Source of the DNA: Flavobacterium flavigenum
Lineage (GTDB): Bacteria > Bacteroidota > Bacteroidia > Flavobacteriales > Flavobacteriaceae
DNA: 64,000 nt
Direction: 5' to 3'
NCBI RefSeq assembly: GCF_027111255.2
Contig: NZ_CP114285.2
Coordinates: forward strand, 1,426,001-1,490,000
The translations under genes and the position numbers were made by a program. Of the stretch, positions 8,301 through 18,000 are shown piece after piece. The notes under the pieces were generated by a model, which saw nothing but the letters and a program-made list of their open reading frames with translations, had not been told where the DNA came from and ran no database searches. The first letter of the stretch is position 1; every line of letters starts with the position of its first letter.

Positions 8301-11286
8301 TATCTTTAAAAAGATAATCTTCAATTCCATCTTTATTAAAATCCCCAATTCCTCCAAAATCATTAACACCAGATCCTGCTAATATTTTAAATCCGTTACT
8401 ACCGTTCAGGTTATTTAGATCTACAGAAACCGGAAAACCAGAGGAACCAAAAAGAATATAAATACCATTAAAAGAAATATCATTAAGTCCATCGTGATTT
8501 AAATCGCCCACTTTACTAATGTTTCCATATTGTAATGATGCTGACGAATGCGTGACAACAAATCCGTTACTTCCGTTTAGATTATCAACATTAAATGTAC
8601 CTGGGAATCCTGAGCGTCCATAAATTACATACATTTTTACACCGTCATAAGTTGAAATGGCAATATCTGGAATTCCGTCTCCATTGACATCCCCTAGTCC
8701 CGTAACCGATCTTCCTACTTTAGCAGACGGGCTACTTGTAATCAGGCAACCGTTAGTACCATCGATATCAGATCCAGAAATCAAGGCTGGAAAACTGCCA
8801 TTTTTACCATAAATAACAAATACTTTTTCAACATTTCCTGTTCCTGCAAGCGCAATATCATCAAAGCCATCGTTATTAAAATCCCCAATAGCATCAATAC
8901 TATATCCTGCGGCTTCATAGTAATTATTTCCCATAAAAGTAAAACCGTTGCTGCCATTTAGATTGGATAAAAGCATCTCTGCCGGAAAGCCGCCTGATTT
9001 TCCAAATATTACATATAGTGCCCCTACATTCCAGTTGACTCCTTTTCGGGTTGGTGCACTGAACATAAAGTCATCTATTCCGTCTTTATTTAAATCCCCT
9101 GCTGCAGACACCTTATATCCGGTCTGATCATCGGCTTTGAAGTTAATATCGTCTAAGATTTTAAATCCGTTAGTACCATTTAGATATTTTAAATCAACAA
9201 CAGACGGAAATCCTGTTGATTTACCAAAAACAACATATATTCTTGCTTTTATAAAATCATTCGTATTGCTAAAAGTCCCAGAAAAAGGGTAAGAACTGCC
9301 CATAGCACTTACAATAAAATCGCTTATACCGTCTCCGTTTACATCTCCCGCTTTATTAACACTGTAACCTGTGTTTACAGTTCCGTTTTCTCCTATAATG
9401 GTGAATCCGTTAGAACCGTTTAAATTTTCGGGTAAATATGTAAGTGTTTTACAGTCAGGCACCGGAGGGGCACTTTTTAATTTCACCAAAAAAGTACACG
9501 AATTTGTATTGCCAGATAAATCTGTTACAGTAATAGTAACATTTGTATCTCCTGTAAAAAGAGTGCCCTGTGGCGGATTTTGTGTAATGCTTAAATCGAA
9601 GTTATTTACATAGGTACAATTATCTATTAAATCCGGTAAAAACGAAACATAATTTGGAAGTGGCGTATTTGCAAAAAGCTGCTGATTGACAGGACAACTG
9701 ATTGTAGGTTTTACAGCATCAATGCGATCTATCTTTTCACCATAAAAAATATAGGCATTTCCTTTGTCTCCATAATAATCGGCATTTCTTATATATCCTA
9801 AAATAAAATCGTTTTTACCATCCTGATTAAAATCACGAATTCCGGCAACATCACATCCAAAAATATTCGTTGAATAACCATCGTAACTATCAAAAATCTG
9901 ATATCCGATAGTGTTTAGAATCATCTTTTCTTTAACAATTCCTGTTGCAGTAGTCCCTCCAAATACTATATATACAGATCCGTTGTTAGAAATACCTCTT
10001 TTTGATGAAATAGCAATATCACTTTTACCATCGTTGTTTACGTCAAAAATTCCTGCTACAGTAAACCCAAACTGACTTCCCAAGTCTTTTCCCTGAAATA
10101 TAACTCCCGTACTGGCATTAAGACTTTCAATAGCAAAAGTAGCCGGAAACGTACTTCTGCCAAAAACGACATACGCTTCACCTACACTATTTTGGCCATC
10201 CAGGGCTTTACCTGGTGCACCAATAATAAAATCATCAATTCCGTCAGCGTTGAAATCGCCAGCTGCAGCTACAGATTTGCCCAGATTGTTATAAGAACCT
10301 GTGTTAGTAATCACAAAACCGTCTGCTACATTTAAAGTTTCTAACTGAACAGAAGCAGGAAAAACCGAATTTTTTCCAAAAAGTACAACAACCCTTCCTA
10401 CATTATAATCAGAGCCTTCTTTATACGAAGGGCAGCCAATAATCAAATCACCAATACCATCATGATTTACATCTCCGGCATTGCGCGCCGTTGAATCCGT
10501 TCCTGAACCCGACTGTAAGTATCCTTTAATCGTGAAACCATTTGCCCCTGATAAAGACGACGTATTTAGACTGCTTACTGAAGCATGGCCAAAAATGATA
10601 TAATAGTTTGTTTTTCCGTTGCTATTTTCAGTAATCACAGCATCTGGCACCCCATCATGGTTAATATCTCCGGCGGCACTGACATCCTTTACTGTTGTAG
10701 TGGCGGTAGCATCTAACGTAATAAAGAGCCCCTTACTATTATCAATATCGGTTCTGTTATAAAGAGGCTGAAAACCTGAATTTTTTCCATAAAAAATAAA
10801 GGCGGTTCCTTTTGCTCCACTATTAAAATTATCCCCAACAATGATATCATCAATTCCATCCTGATTAAAATCGCCTACGGAACTAATCATGTCACCCAAT
10901 TTTTCGTCAGCTACAACTCCTCGTATTACAAAGCCATTGGTTCCGTTTAAAGTGGAAACATCGAATGAATCAAATGAAAATCCTGATCCCCCAAAAATCA
11001 CGTATATTTCACCAACATTCGATGCTCCTCCAAAATCGGCACCCGGAGCCCCTATCATTATATCCGGAATCCCATCTCCATTTATATCTCCGGCTGACTT
11101 GGTTTTAAATCCTAAATCATCCTTAGCAGCCTTTCCATCGATTTTAAATCCATTTGCACCATCTAAAATTGACTTCGCTACTTGCGGGCAGCCATTTTGC
11201 CCGTATACCATTGCTGCTGACACAAAAAACAATAATAACCCTAAAACAGTTTTCAAACAAGGGGATATTCTATAATTCTTTATCAT
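5377..11286 (-). CDS. Giant secreted FG-GAP / HYR-like repeat protein with type B T9SS sorting domain
   Basis: The 1969-residue protein has a signal peptide (about 1-29, ending VYGQ). It carries two blocks of FG-GAP beta-propeller repeats (about 35-520 and 615-1085) with many calcium-binding loops such as GDINGDGIPD. One HYR/Ig-like domain separates the blocks, and about nine more of roughly 78 residues follow (about 1090-1790, each with TCxxDQxLxCG and TDNCD). A PKD/Ig-like segment (about 1795-1875) precedes a CHU_C gliding-motility-type C-terminus (FSPNGDGINDFWEI to the end), the type B T9SS sorting signal. It is therefore exported by T9SS, probably to the cell surface through the PorP/SprF protein encoded just downstream. 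The likely role is adhesion or ligand binding; no catalytic domain was seen. Confidence 0.9.
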   Translation of the reverse strand: MIKNYRISPCLKTVLGLLLFFVSAAMVYGQNGCPQVAKSILDGANGFKIDGKAAKDDLGFKTKSAGDINGDGIPDIMIGAPGADFGGASNVGEIYVIFGGSGFSFDSFDVSTLNGTNGFVIRGVVADEKLGDMISSVGDFNQDGIDDIIVGDNFNSGAKGTAFIFYGKNSGFQPLYNRTDIDNSKGLFITLDATATTTVKDVSAAGDINHDGVPDAVITENSNGKTNYYIIFGHASVSSLNTSSLSGANGFTIKGYLQSGSGTDSTARNAGDVNHDGIGDLIIGCPSYKEGSDYNVGRVVVLFGKNSVFPASVQLETLNVADGFVITNTGSYNNLGKSVAAAGDFNADGIDDFIIGAPGKALDGQNSVGEAYVVFGRSTFPATFAIESLNASTGVIFQGKDLGSQFGFTVAGIFDVNNDGKSDIAISSKRGISNNGSVYIVFGGTTATGIVKEKMILNTIGYQIFDSYDGYSTNIFGCDVAGIRDFNQDGKNDFILGYIRNADYYGDKGNAYIFYGEKIDRIDAVKPTISCPVNQQLFANTPLPNYVSFLPDLIDNCTYVNNFDLSITQNPPQGTLFTGDTNVTITVTDLSGNTNSCTFLVKLKSAPPVPDCKTLTYLPENLNGSNGFTIIGENGTVNTGYSVNKAGDVNGDGISDFIVSAMGSSYPFSGTFSNTNDFIKARIYVVFGKSTGFPSVVDLKYLNGTNGFKILDDINFKADDQTGYKVSAAGDLNKDGIDDFMFSAPTRKGVNWNVGALYVIFGKSGGFPAEMLLSNLNGSNGFTFMGNNYYEAAGYSIDAIGDFNNDGFDDIALAGTGNVEKVFVIYGKNGSFPALISGSDIDGTNGCLITSSPSAKVGRSVTGLGDVNGDGIPDIAISTYDGVKMYVIYGRSGFPGTFNVDNLNGSNGFVVTHSSASLQYGNISKVGDLNHDGLNDISFNGIYILFGSSGFPVSVDLNNLNGSNGFKILAGSGVNDFGGIGDFNKDGIEDYLFKDNDGTVYLLYGKNTWTNNVNLSTITPKDGLKINLGFYPYKTASGFAGDINNDGFDDIIIGNNKYYSPFESIKINEDPGKAYVIYGKAVIADTEKPVFSNCPTNKILAIGDAIPDYKTTLTVTDNCDNSPVITQSPVPGTVYTGGIQTIILKATDSSTNEQTCTFTIAANADLAPVLICPGNQLLACGSLVPDYFNLLTVTDDTAGDIELTQYPGPGSTFFDGMQIDFSAKDKAGNVSNCSIIINVSGPDTTPPTFTCPSNVTLNCGDVIPNYAIDPMMNLGDNCSQNVHYEITPAPGTPFYDGILIKIKYTDESGNFDTCSFNVHLATPDLTPPVITCITDQNLACGSVLPDYRSLISATDNCLGTITYTQNPIVGSAFTPGMTVTITAKDVSDNTSTCSFKVNASADTTAPVITCIGDQTLVCGSTIPDYTALIPVTDNCDASPVLTQSPIAGTAFTNGMNITITAKDVSNNTSTCSFKVNASADTTAPVITCIGDQTLVCGSTIPDYTALIPVTDNCDASPLLTQSPIAGTAFTNGMTITITAKDVSNNSSMCSFKVNTSADTTSPVITCIGDQTLSCGSIIPDYTPLVSANDNCDSSPIITQSPSLGSVFTDGMTVTLTAKDASGNTSYCSFKVNMAADVTAPLITCIADQNLAFGTVLPDYRSMIFATDNCDSNLTVTQTPIAGTNVTDGMTVTMTVSDNSGNPALCSFKIYIIQDTEAPVFSCITDQVLECSVSTVPDYTKMIFATDNTDPNPIIKQTPISGTAFSDGMTITIEVSDKNNNSANCSFQLFKDPVLVDAGDDVQVNEGETVQLYALALEKGTFSWSPATGLNTTKTENPIAKPSETTTYKVVFTNSKGCKVEDYITITVIPLEKDETKYGFSPNGDGINDFWEIDDITEYPNNEVLIYNRWGDLVFQTKNYNNTTNVFAGIANKSRNLGANQLPEGTYFFEIRTEQPNHFKKTKGYLVLKR
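6560..7250 (-). repeat. Tandem 234-bp repeats encoding HYR-like domains
   Basis: Three successive units about 234 bases apart are highly similar at the DNA level; the blocks beginning near 6821 and 7055 are almost identical. Each encodes one 78-residue domain containing TPVTDNC-like and SPIAGTAFTNGM segments. The near-identity at synonymous sites points to recent duplication or gene conversion. Confidence 0.85.
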
Positions 11287-11315
11287 ATTAATGTTTTACT
11301 TTACCTTATAAAAAG

Positions 11316-11323
11316 CAAAACTA
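11316..11323 (-). promoter_or_regulatory. -7 box for the giant T9SS protein operon
   Basis: The minus strand reads TAGTTTTG, matching TAnnTTTG, 30 bases before the ATG at 11286. No -33 TTG was found at the usual spacing. Confidence 0.45.
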
Positions 11324-11361
11324 GAACACACATAAATTTTGTACATCACTATAAATAATGA

Positions 11362-11685
11362 TTTTTACGGTTTAAAATAAACAAGTGGTACCTAGATGTC
11401 CAAGTAAAAGCCCAAAAACACGGGAATAGAATTCATTTCTATTATTTACCCACTGTAATTGATCCTGAGTTTGTGATCGAACCAGAAGGCTTTAAGGATT
11501 TAGTTTTTAAAATAAATTCTAATGACGCAAATTCAGAAACATTTGCTAAAGAGATAAATTTAGGGATATGGCAGACGAATAAACTGTCAAGCAAGGACTC
11601 GATTTATTTTGCAACAAATCCAGAAAATGATTTTGAGGATTTCGTTGTAATTATCTTAGATTATCCGGATAGGCTGATCAAATAA
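11362..11685 (+). pseudogene. 5'-truncated gene of unknown function
   Basis: The frame is open from 11362, after tandem stops TAA and TGA, to the stop at 11685, and reads like protein throughout (KINKWYLDVQVKAQKHGNRI, then FYYLPTVIDPEF). It has no ATG; the first in-frame alternative start is a GTG at 11473, which would discard 37 protein-like codons. It therefore looks like a gene that lost its 5' end. I do not recognise the family. The size and acidic composition would suit a small accessory or immunity-type protein, but nothing shows that. Confidence 0.5.
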
Positions 11686-11755
11686 TTATAGGAATATAAA
11701 TAAGAAAAAAATTGCATTTAATTCCTTATTAGATAACCATATTAAAATTATATTT

Positions 11756-12145
11756 TCACAGTATTTCCTGTCTAAGTTTTTCACGATGACTGATTCCAAA
11801 ATCCCTTAGCGCGAGGATTACCGGCTTTACTGACCAGCTATATTCCGTGAGTTCATACTCAGTTCTGATTGCACTATCTGTAAAAATCTTTTTTTCAACA
11901 AAACCGTTGAGTTCCATTTCCTTTAATTGCTGTGCCAATACTTTAGAAGTAATTTTTGGAATCTCTTTCATAATCTCGCCAAATCTTCTATTTCCTTCCA
12001 TGAGCGCTATTGTAATGGGGATTCTCCATTTACTACCTGCTATAACGTAAATAGCGTCCATAATAGAAACTACTTCTGTTTTACATTTCAAAATCCTTTC
12101 TTTTCTATTATTCCCGTCAGGGACACTTTCATCAGTTATAATCAT
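11756..12145 (-). CDS. HxlR family transcriptional regulator
   Basis: The 129-residue winged-helix regulator shows the HxlR signature: a cysteine near the N-terminus (LKCKTEV), the conserved GSKWRIPI segment, RRFGEIMKEIPKITSKVLAQ and LKEMELNGFVEKK. These dimers often sense reactive or electrophilic compounds and control an adjacent gene, but here the neighbours are a truncated gene and an unrelated HTH gene, so no target is evident. The single N-terminal cysteine (about residue 21) could be the sensing residue. Confidence 0.9.
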   Translation of the reverse strand: MIITDESVPDGNNRKERILKCKTEVVSIMDAIYVIAGSKWRIPITIALMEGNRRFGEIMKEIPKITSKVLAQQLKEMELNGFVEKKIFTDSAIRTEYELTEYSWSVKPVILALRDFGISHREKLRQEIL

Positions 12146-12314
12146 TGGTCACAAATATTTGGGGTTACTTTTTTTATTGATAAATAAATCAAAAATATAT
12201 ATTTTCACCATTCGCTATGTAGGATATGTATGCTTAAATTTTATCTCATTATAATCAAAAATGATATTATAGTTACCTTGAGGTAAGTTTATATTTCTGA
12301 ATCATAAATGTGTA

Positions 12315-12322
12315 TACTTTTG
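12315..12322 (+). promoter_or_regulatory. -7 box for the small XRE regulator
   Basis: TACTTTTG matches TAnnTTTG and lies 36 bases before the ATG at 12359. It overlaps codons of a longer frame from 12308, supporting the downstream start. Confidence 0.5.
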
Positions 12323-12358
12323 TTTGTTGTGAAATATAACTATCACGATTTTTGTCAT

Positions 12359-12709
12359 ATGTGGAGTGCTATACTAAATAATATCAAGAATATACGGGAA
12401 TTAAAAAATTATACCCAGGAATATGTAGCCGGACAACTGGGATTAACACAGTCAGGTTATAATAAGATTGAAAAGGGAAAAACTATTTTAGGAAACAACC
12501 GCTTACTAAAAATAGCTGCTGTTTTAGAAGTAAGCGTGGATGACATTATTAATTTTCAAAGTTCTATATCTTTTAAAACTGAAGTTGAAAAAACTCAGGA
12601 AATTGAAGCTATTGTCAAGCTTAATAAAATCTATCAGAAAAAAATAAAACTTCTTGAAAAGGCTTTAGAAGATAAGACTAATGAACTTGATACTGCAAAG
12701 AAGAACTAA
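12359..12709 (+). CDS. Small XRE family helix-turn-helix protein with coiled-coil tail
   Basis: The 116-residue protein has an XRE/Cro-type helix-turn-helix at about 5-62 (ELKNYTQEYVAGQLGLTQSG, YNKIEKGKT). A lysine- and glutamate-rich helix at about 75-116 is probably a coiled coil for dimerisation. The ATG at 12359 is preferred because a -7 box sits inside the upstream in-frame codons. The gene stands alone between an HxlR regulator (divergent) and a pectate lyase (convergent). The target is unknown; self-regulation is usual for this size class. Confidence 0.85.
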   Translation: MWSAILNNIKNIRELKNYTQEYVAGQLGLTQSGYNKIEKGKTILGNNRLLKIAAVLEVSVDDIINFQSSISFKTEVEKTQEIEAIVKLNKIYQKKIKLLEKALEDKTNELDTAKKN

Positions 12710-12765
12710 TACAATCCGCATACTGGTTATTCTTTTCGTCTTAGGTAGATTGTTATATAAATTAA

Positions 12766-12804
12766 GAAGCATATATTACAGTTTAAAAACCGAATATATG
12801 CTTC
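12766..12804. terminator. Long hairpin between convergent genes
   Basis: A perfect 11-bp stem GAAGCATATAT / ATATATGCTTC with a 17-base loop lies between the stops of the XRE gene and the pectate lyase. It has an A-run on the plus side and only a weak T-rich tail on either strand. It probably acts as a shared terminator but is not a classic one. Confidence 0.45.
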
Positions 12805-12910
12805 AAAAAAAGTAGCTCGTCAGGTAATTCAAAGTCTAATTCAATACATTTTTTTTACCATAATTATTACGTACATTTCTATGTACTAAAATTACACTAA
12901 CGGGCTAACT

Positions 12911-14020
12911 CTAAAAAGAACCACAAATATTGCCGGTAAAAGTTGCGCCGGCATTAGCCGTAACATCAGCTTTTACAGCAGCTGTAAGCAATGTAACGAT
13001 AGTATATGGGGGTGTAAAAGCATTACTCCCGCTTACAGTATTTGTGGTATTAGGAAAACTGTTATCCAGGACTGTTACAGCTGTAAAACCAGTCATTAAA
13101 TCAATAGGCTTATTAACGCTTTCAAATACATTTTTTTCGATTCTGATATCCGCTTCAAAGCCTGCCATAATGCATTTATTACTTACTGAACTGCTAAAAT
13201 AACTGTTTATAATGTGCACTTTTCCAAATCTTACTCTTGGCATTCTCTCTTTACAGCCAGGTCCCCACCAACATCTTGCAAAAGTAATTCTTAATTTCCC
13301 ACGATCTCCTGTAGCCGTGTCACTTGAGCCAATTAGATTTGAAAACCTGTGATCATCTGTTCCGCCAGGACCACCTGCTTTTGGAGTTTTCAAATAAGTG
13401 AATTTTGTATAAGATACCGTAACAAAATCAGATTTATTTTTGATATCTAAATTACCATCTACGCCATCTCTGAATTCGCAATGATCAACCCAAACATTCT
13501 GGCAGTTATCTATTATCGCATTGTCCCATCCGTCTGTATCGTAAGCACCCGGGCCTTCAAATATTAAATTTCTTATGATAATGTTCGTACAGTTCTTTAT
13601 ATTAATAATTCCTGAATTTGCTGTAGTCTGATCTGTTGAAACCAGTTTTGCCCCGCTTTCACCATATATAGTTTTTCCGGATTGTCCCTGAAGCAGTAAT
13701 CTTCCGCCAGAAGTAGCAGGAATTGTGATAATACCAGATACTTTGATCACTTTTACACTACTGTTTTCGATAGCTGTTTTTAGACTGGAATAATTAGCAA
13801 CAACAGTCTCCTGGGAACTCCCACCACCGGTGGTTCCTCCATTTTGAGAAGCCCAGCCCGGAACTTCACTACAATTGCCAACTTTTGCAGTACTTGGCGC
13901 AGTAGTAACTGAGGCTAGTGAGTTTTCATTTTTAACAGTGCCGTTATCTTCGTTACTGCAGGAAAGAGTAAAAAAAAATGAGGCAAAAAGCAATGGCATA
14001 ATTTTTTTAAATTTCATCAT
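12911..14020 (-). CDS. Pectate lyase family 1 lipoprotein
   Basis: The 369-residue protein has a lipoprotein signal (FFFTLSCSNED, cysteine about residue 21) and acidic residues right after the cysteine, which in Bacteroidota favours surface display. The mature part is a right-handed beta-helix of polysaccharide lyase family 1. It shows VWVDHCEFRDGVDGNLDIK (the vWiDH calcium/active-site motif) and RMPRVRFGKVHIINSYF (conserved catalytic arginine region). It should cleave polygalacturonate by beta-elimination at the cell surface. No SusCD pair or other pectin genes are nearby, so it is a lone pectinolytic enzyme next to a DUF1080 protein transcribed divergently. Confidence 0.92.
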   Translation of the reverse strand: MMKFKKIMPLLFASFFFTLSCSNEDNGTVKNENSLASVTTAPSTAKVGNCSEVPGWASQNGGTTGGGSSQETVVANYSSLKTAIENSSVKVIKVSGIITIPATSGGRLLLQGQSGKTIYGESGAKLVSTDQTTANSGIINIKNCTNIIIRNLIFEGPGAYDTDGWDNAIIDNCQNVWVDHCEFRDGVDGNLDIKNKSDFVTVSYTKFTYLKTPKAGGPGGTDDHRFSNLIGSSDTATGDRGKLRITFARCWWGPGCKERMPRVRFGKVHIINSYFSSSVSNKCIMAGFEADIRIEKNVFESVNKPIDLMTGFTAVTVLDNSFPNTTNTVSGSNAFTPPYTIVTLLTAAVKADVTANAGATFTGNICGSF

Positions 14021-14278
14021 TCATAGATTTAGGGTTATTTAATTTATAGTACAAATTTTACAGAAATCCTTGTTTAATTTATTGAACTAATTCAATCTTT
14101 TAGGAATAATTTATGAGCACCTGATTCTGAAATATTTTTTAATAAAAGCGTATACTTTAAATCACAAAATCAGTATTTTTCTTTGAAAAAAATTATAGTC
14201 TTACCCAAATTTGATAAATCTTGATTGCTTACTTTTACCGCTATAATACCGAATCAATTTTGTTTTAAAATCCTCATT

Positions 14279-14935
14279 ATGTTCCAAAAAATAACTTTTT
14301 CTTTAGCTTTTCTTTTTATTTTAAATTCATGCGCGGTTCAACAAAAAAGCCTGTCAGCAGATGACTGGTACGCTTTTACAAAAACCAGTACTGAAAGACA
14401 GCAGCCTTCAGAAGTTTATGAATTCTCAGATGGCTTAATCAGGATGTACGGTGAAACAAACAGTTATCTGATGTCTAAAAAAAGCTATAAAAATTTTGAA
14501 CTGAGTTTAGAATACCGATGGAATATCGAAGAAAAGTTTAAAACAAAAAACAAGAAAAACAGCGGTGTTATGTACAATATTCCTGCAGATTACCCTGATA
14601 AGATCTGGCCAAAAGGAATTCAGTTTCAAATTAAAGAAAATACTACCGGCGACTTTATCTTTTTAGATCAGGTAACTGCAAAAGTAAACGGGAAACTAAT
14701 TGAGGCAGGCGCAAGCGTAACTTCTGCCAAATTTATTGAAAACGAAAAGCCTTACGGTGAATGGAATTCTATTGTAATCAAATCTTTCAATGGAAAAATC
14801 ACACAATATTTGAATGGCAAACTGGTAAACGAATGTACGGAAGCAACCGCAACAGAAGGTAAAATTTCTTTAAATTACGAAAGTTCACCTATTGATTTCA
14901 GAAATATCGTTATTAAAAATATATCTGAAGAGTAA
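14279..14935 (+). CDS. DUF1080 (3-keto-disaccharide hydrolase-like) lipoprotein
   Basis: The predicted 218-residue lipoprotein (signal FLFILNSCAVQQ) has one concanavalin-like DUF1080 domain. Typical features are the edge strand YKNFELSLEYRW, then NSGVMYNIP, GIQFQIKENTTGDF and the C-terminal FRNIVIKNI. Relatives bind or hydrolyse sugars, and some are 3-keto-glycoside hydrolases. There are no acidic residues after the cysteine, so it is more likely periplasm-facing. The start at 14279 gives a proper signal peptide; the frame open from 14225 would place a non-signal segment in front. It is divergent from the pectate lyase, consistent with a polysaccharide role. Confidence 0.85.
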   Translation: MFQKITFSLAFLFILNSCAVQQKSLSADDWYAFTKTSTERQQPSEVYEFSDGLIRMYGETNSYLMSKKSYKNFELSLEYRWNIEEKFKTKNKKNSGVMYNIPADYPDKIWPKGIQFQIKENTTGDFIFLDQVTAKVNGKLIEAGASVTSAKFIENEKPYGEWNSIVIKSFNGKITQYLNGKLVNECTEATATEGKISLNYESSPIDFRNIVIKNISEE

Positions 14936-15022
14936 ACCTAGGATTTTATATTTTCTGATTCATTTTACTATAGAATTCATAAGAAAAAAATATCCCAACA
15001 ACTTTATTTTCAAATTTTTATA

Positions 15023-18000
15023 CTATTCTTCATTTACAGGAATATAAATATTAAAAGTGGCACCTTTATTTTGCTCACCGCTTGCAGTAATAAATCCGTT
15101 ATGGTTTTCTACTATCTTTTTTACAATGGCAAGACCTATTCCGGTTCCTGTGTATTCCAGTTTTCCGTGTAAACGCTGAAACACTTCAAATATCTTTGCA
15201 CTATATTGCTGATCAAAACCAATACCGTTATCTGAGATGCTGATATGACAATAGTCAATAGTATCTTGTGCTTTTTTATTTCCCAGTGCTGATCCTTTAA
15301 TTATTTCGCAATTAATTTTTATTACCGGGAAAACTTCCGGCTTAGAAAACTTAATCGCATTACTCACTAAATTATACAACAATTGCCTAAACTGAAAAGG
15401 AATAAGGTCAACTTTAAAGGTTTGACCCTTTTCTATAACAGCTTTCTTTAGTTCTAGTTCTTCTTTGAGGTCTTCTTCTACCTCATCTATAATCTTTGAT
15501 AAATCTGTTTTTTCGAATATTCGTTCCTGAACATTGGTTCTTGAATAGGCTAAAAGATCATTAATCAGGGTTTGCATTCGCTGAGCTGCATTCTGCATTC
15601 TTTGAAATTTGTCTTTTCCAAAATCTGACAAATTATCCGATTCCTTTTCTATAATCTGGGTTGCAAAAGTCTGTATTTTTCGGAGAGGTTCCTGCAGATC
15701 ATGGCTTGATATATAGGCAAAAGACTGGAGTTCTTTATTCATTTGTTCCAGTTCTATATTTTTTTGTTCGAGCTCCAGAGCATTTTGTTTCAATTTGTCA
15801 TTGGCTTGTTTTTTTTCTGTAAGGTCATGTGTCACTTTTGAAAAACCTATAACCTCCTTTTTTTTATTATGTACAGCCGTGATGACAACACTTGCCCAAA
15901 ATAGTGTCCCATTTTTTCTAACACGCCATCCCTCATGGATTGCTTTGCCTTTCTCGCGGGCTATTTGAAGCACTTTGTGGGGAAGGTTATTTTTTCGGTC
16001 TTCTTCTGTGTAAAAAACAGAAAAAGATTGTCCTATAATTTCTTCACTTTTATATCCTTTAATCTTTTCGGCACCGATGTTCCAATTCTCCACAATCCCT
16101 TCATGATTCAAATACAAAATAGCATAGTCCTGAACTTCTTCTACCATCAAATGATAACGCTGCTCACTTTTTCTAAGTGATTCATTCATCAGGTTTAATT
16201 CTCTTGTGCGTGCATTAACCTGCTCTTCCAGTTCATGAGCAAAAGCTTTATCGGCGTGAATATCTGTAAATGCCCCAACCCATTTAATGATTTCATTGTT
16301 TTCATTTCGAATAGGCTCGCCAATTGCTGCATGCCATCTGTAAGTTCCGGTTTTGCTTTTTATCCTTACATCAGCTCTGTACCTTTCTCCCGTTGTTAAG
16401 CAATGGTGCCATATTTTAGTATTTTCATCCAAATCTTCCGGATGTATCATCTTTTCCCAACTGTCATCTTTTCCCGGATGAATCCCTGTATATTCAAACC
16501 ATTTTCCTGAGGTAAATAATGCATTCCCTTTTTCATCGGTTTCCCAGATTAGCTGTGGAAGACTCTCTGTTAAGGAGCGGAATCTTTTTTCGCTTTCTTC
16601 TATTGCCTCCTGATGTTTATTCTCGGCTGTAGTGTCCCTGACTGTTCCAATCAGCTTTTCGGGATTACCATTTTCATCATAAAATACTTTTCCCTTTCCT
16701 TCCATCCAGTGAATGGATTTATCTTTCCAGATCAAACGGGCTTCATAATTGAGATTTCCTGAAATGAGTGCTTCTTTAAAGGCTATATTTCTAAGGTGCA
16801 TATCATCCGGATGAAGATGTTCTAACAGCTGTTGGTGTGTTAGATTAACATTTTCTTTATATCCGCCAATAATTTCGAGATATCTTTCAGAATAAAGTAG
16901 CTCTTTAGTTTTTATATTCAGTTCCCAGGTACCGAGTTCGCTGGCTTCAACTATAATATTCAATCTCTCTTCATTCTGTTCTATTTTTTTACGCGCCAGT
17001 ACTTTTTCGCTTACTTCAGTAACAGTTACAATAATACCTGAAATAGTACCATCTTCTTCTTTTAATGGATAATAAAGAAAGTCGAAATAAGAAATCTCGA
17101 GTTTCCCAAAACGGTTTAAGGGAACCGGTACTTCGTTTCCATGATATGGAATTCCCGTTTTTAAAACATTTTCCAGCAATGAACTCACTGTTGTTTCCAC
17201 TTCGGGCAAAGATTCAAATAAAGGTTTGCCTACAAAAGTATCCTCTTTCTTATCTACTAATTTTAGATAGGCCTCATTGGCCATTTCTACTACATATTGA
17301 TGTCCTCTCAGAATCGTAATTCCAACCGGAGCCTGCTTAACTGTATTTCTAAAACGTTTATCTGCCTCTTCTATTTTTTTCTTGGCAAGATTCAAATCAG
17401 TCAAATCGACACCTGTATTCATCACCCCATATATCTTTCCATTTGTATCATACAATGGGGTAAAGCTGTAATTAAAGTAAAAAGTTTCTAATTTACCTTC
17501 TATTGTGAGATCTAACCTGGTATTTTTACTGTGAAAAGATTCCCCCGTTTCAAAAACAGTATTTAGCTGTTCAAAAACATGTTGATTTTCAAGTTCTGGC
17601 AGAATTTCTTTATATAATTTTCCTATTACATCATTTCCTTTTCCCCAAATATCCATAATAGACTGATTGGCGAGTTCGATGCGCATCTCTTTTCCAACAT
17701 AAACACCAATGGGAAACGGTGCATTTTCTACTAATTGCCTTATTTTTTGCTCACTTTCCTCTACTTTAGAACGAGCTAAAACCTGTGGCGTAACTTCAAT
17801 TGCAATTGCTACAACTCCTGAAATTGTGCCATTTGGTTCCGTAAGCGCTTCATATACGAAATTAACGTACCTGCTTTCTGTATTATCATTTCGTATTAAC
17901 TGTACAAGCTGTTCATTCGCAACAAAATTTTTGCCTGTACTAAAAACATCGTCTAAAATGTCTTCTACTGCTTTTGATTGTGGCAAAACTTTAAAAATAG

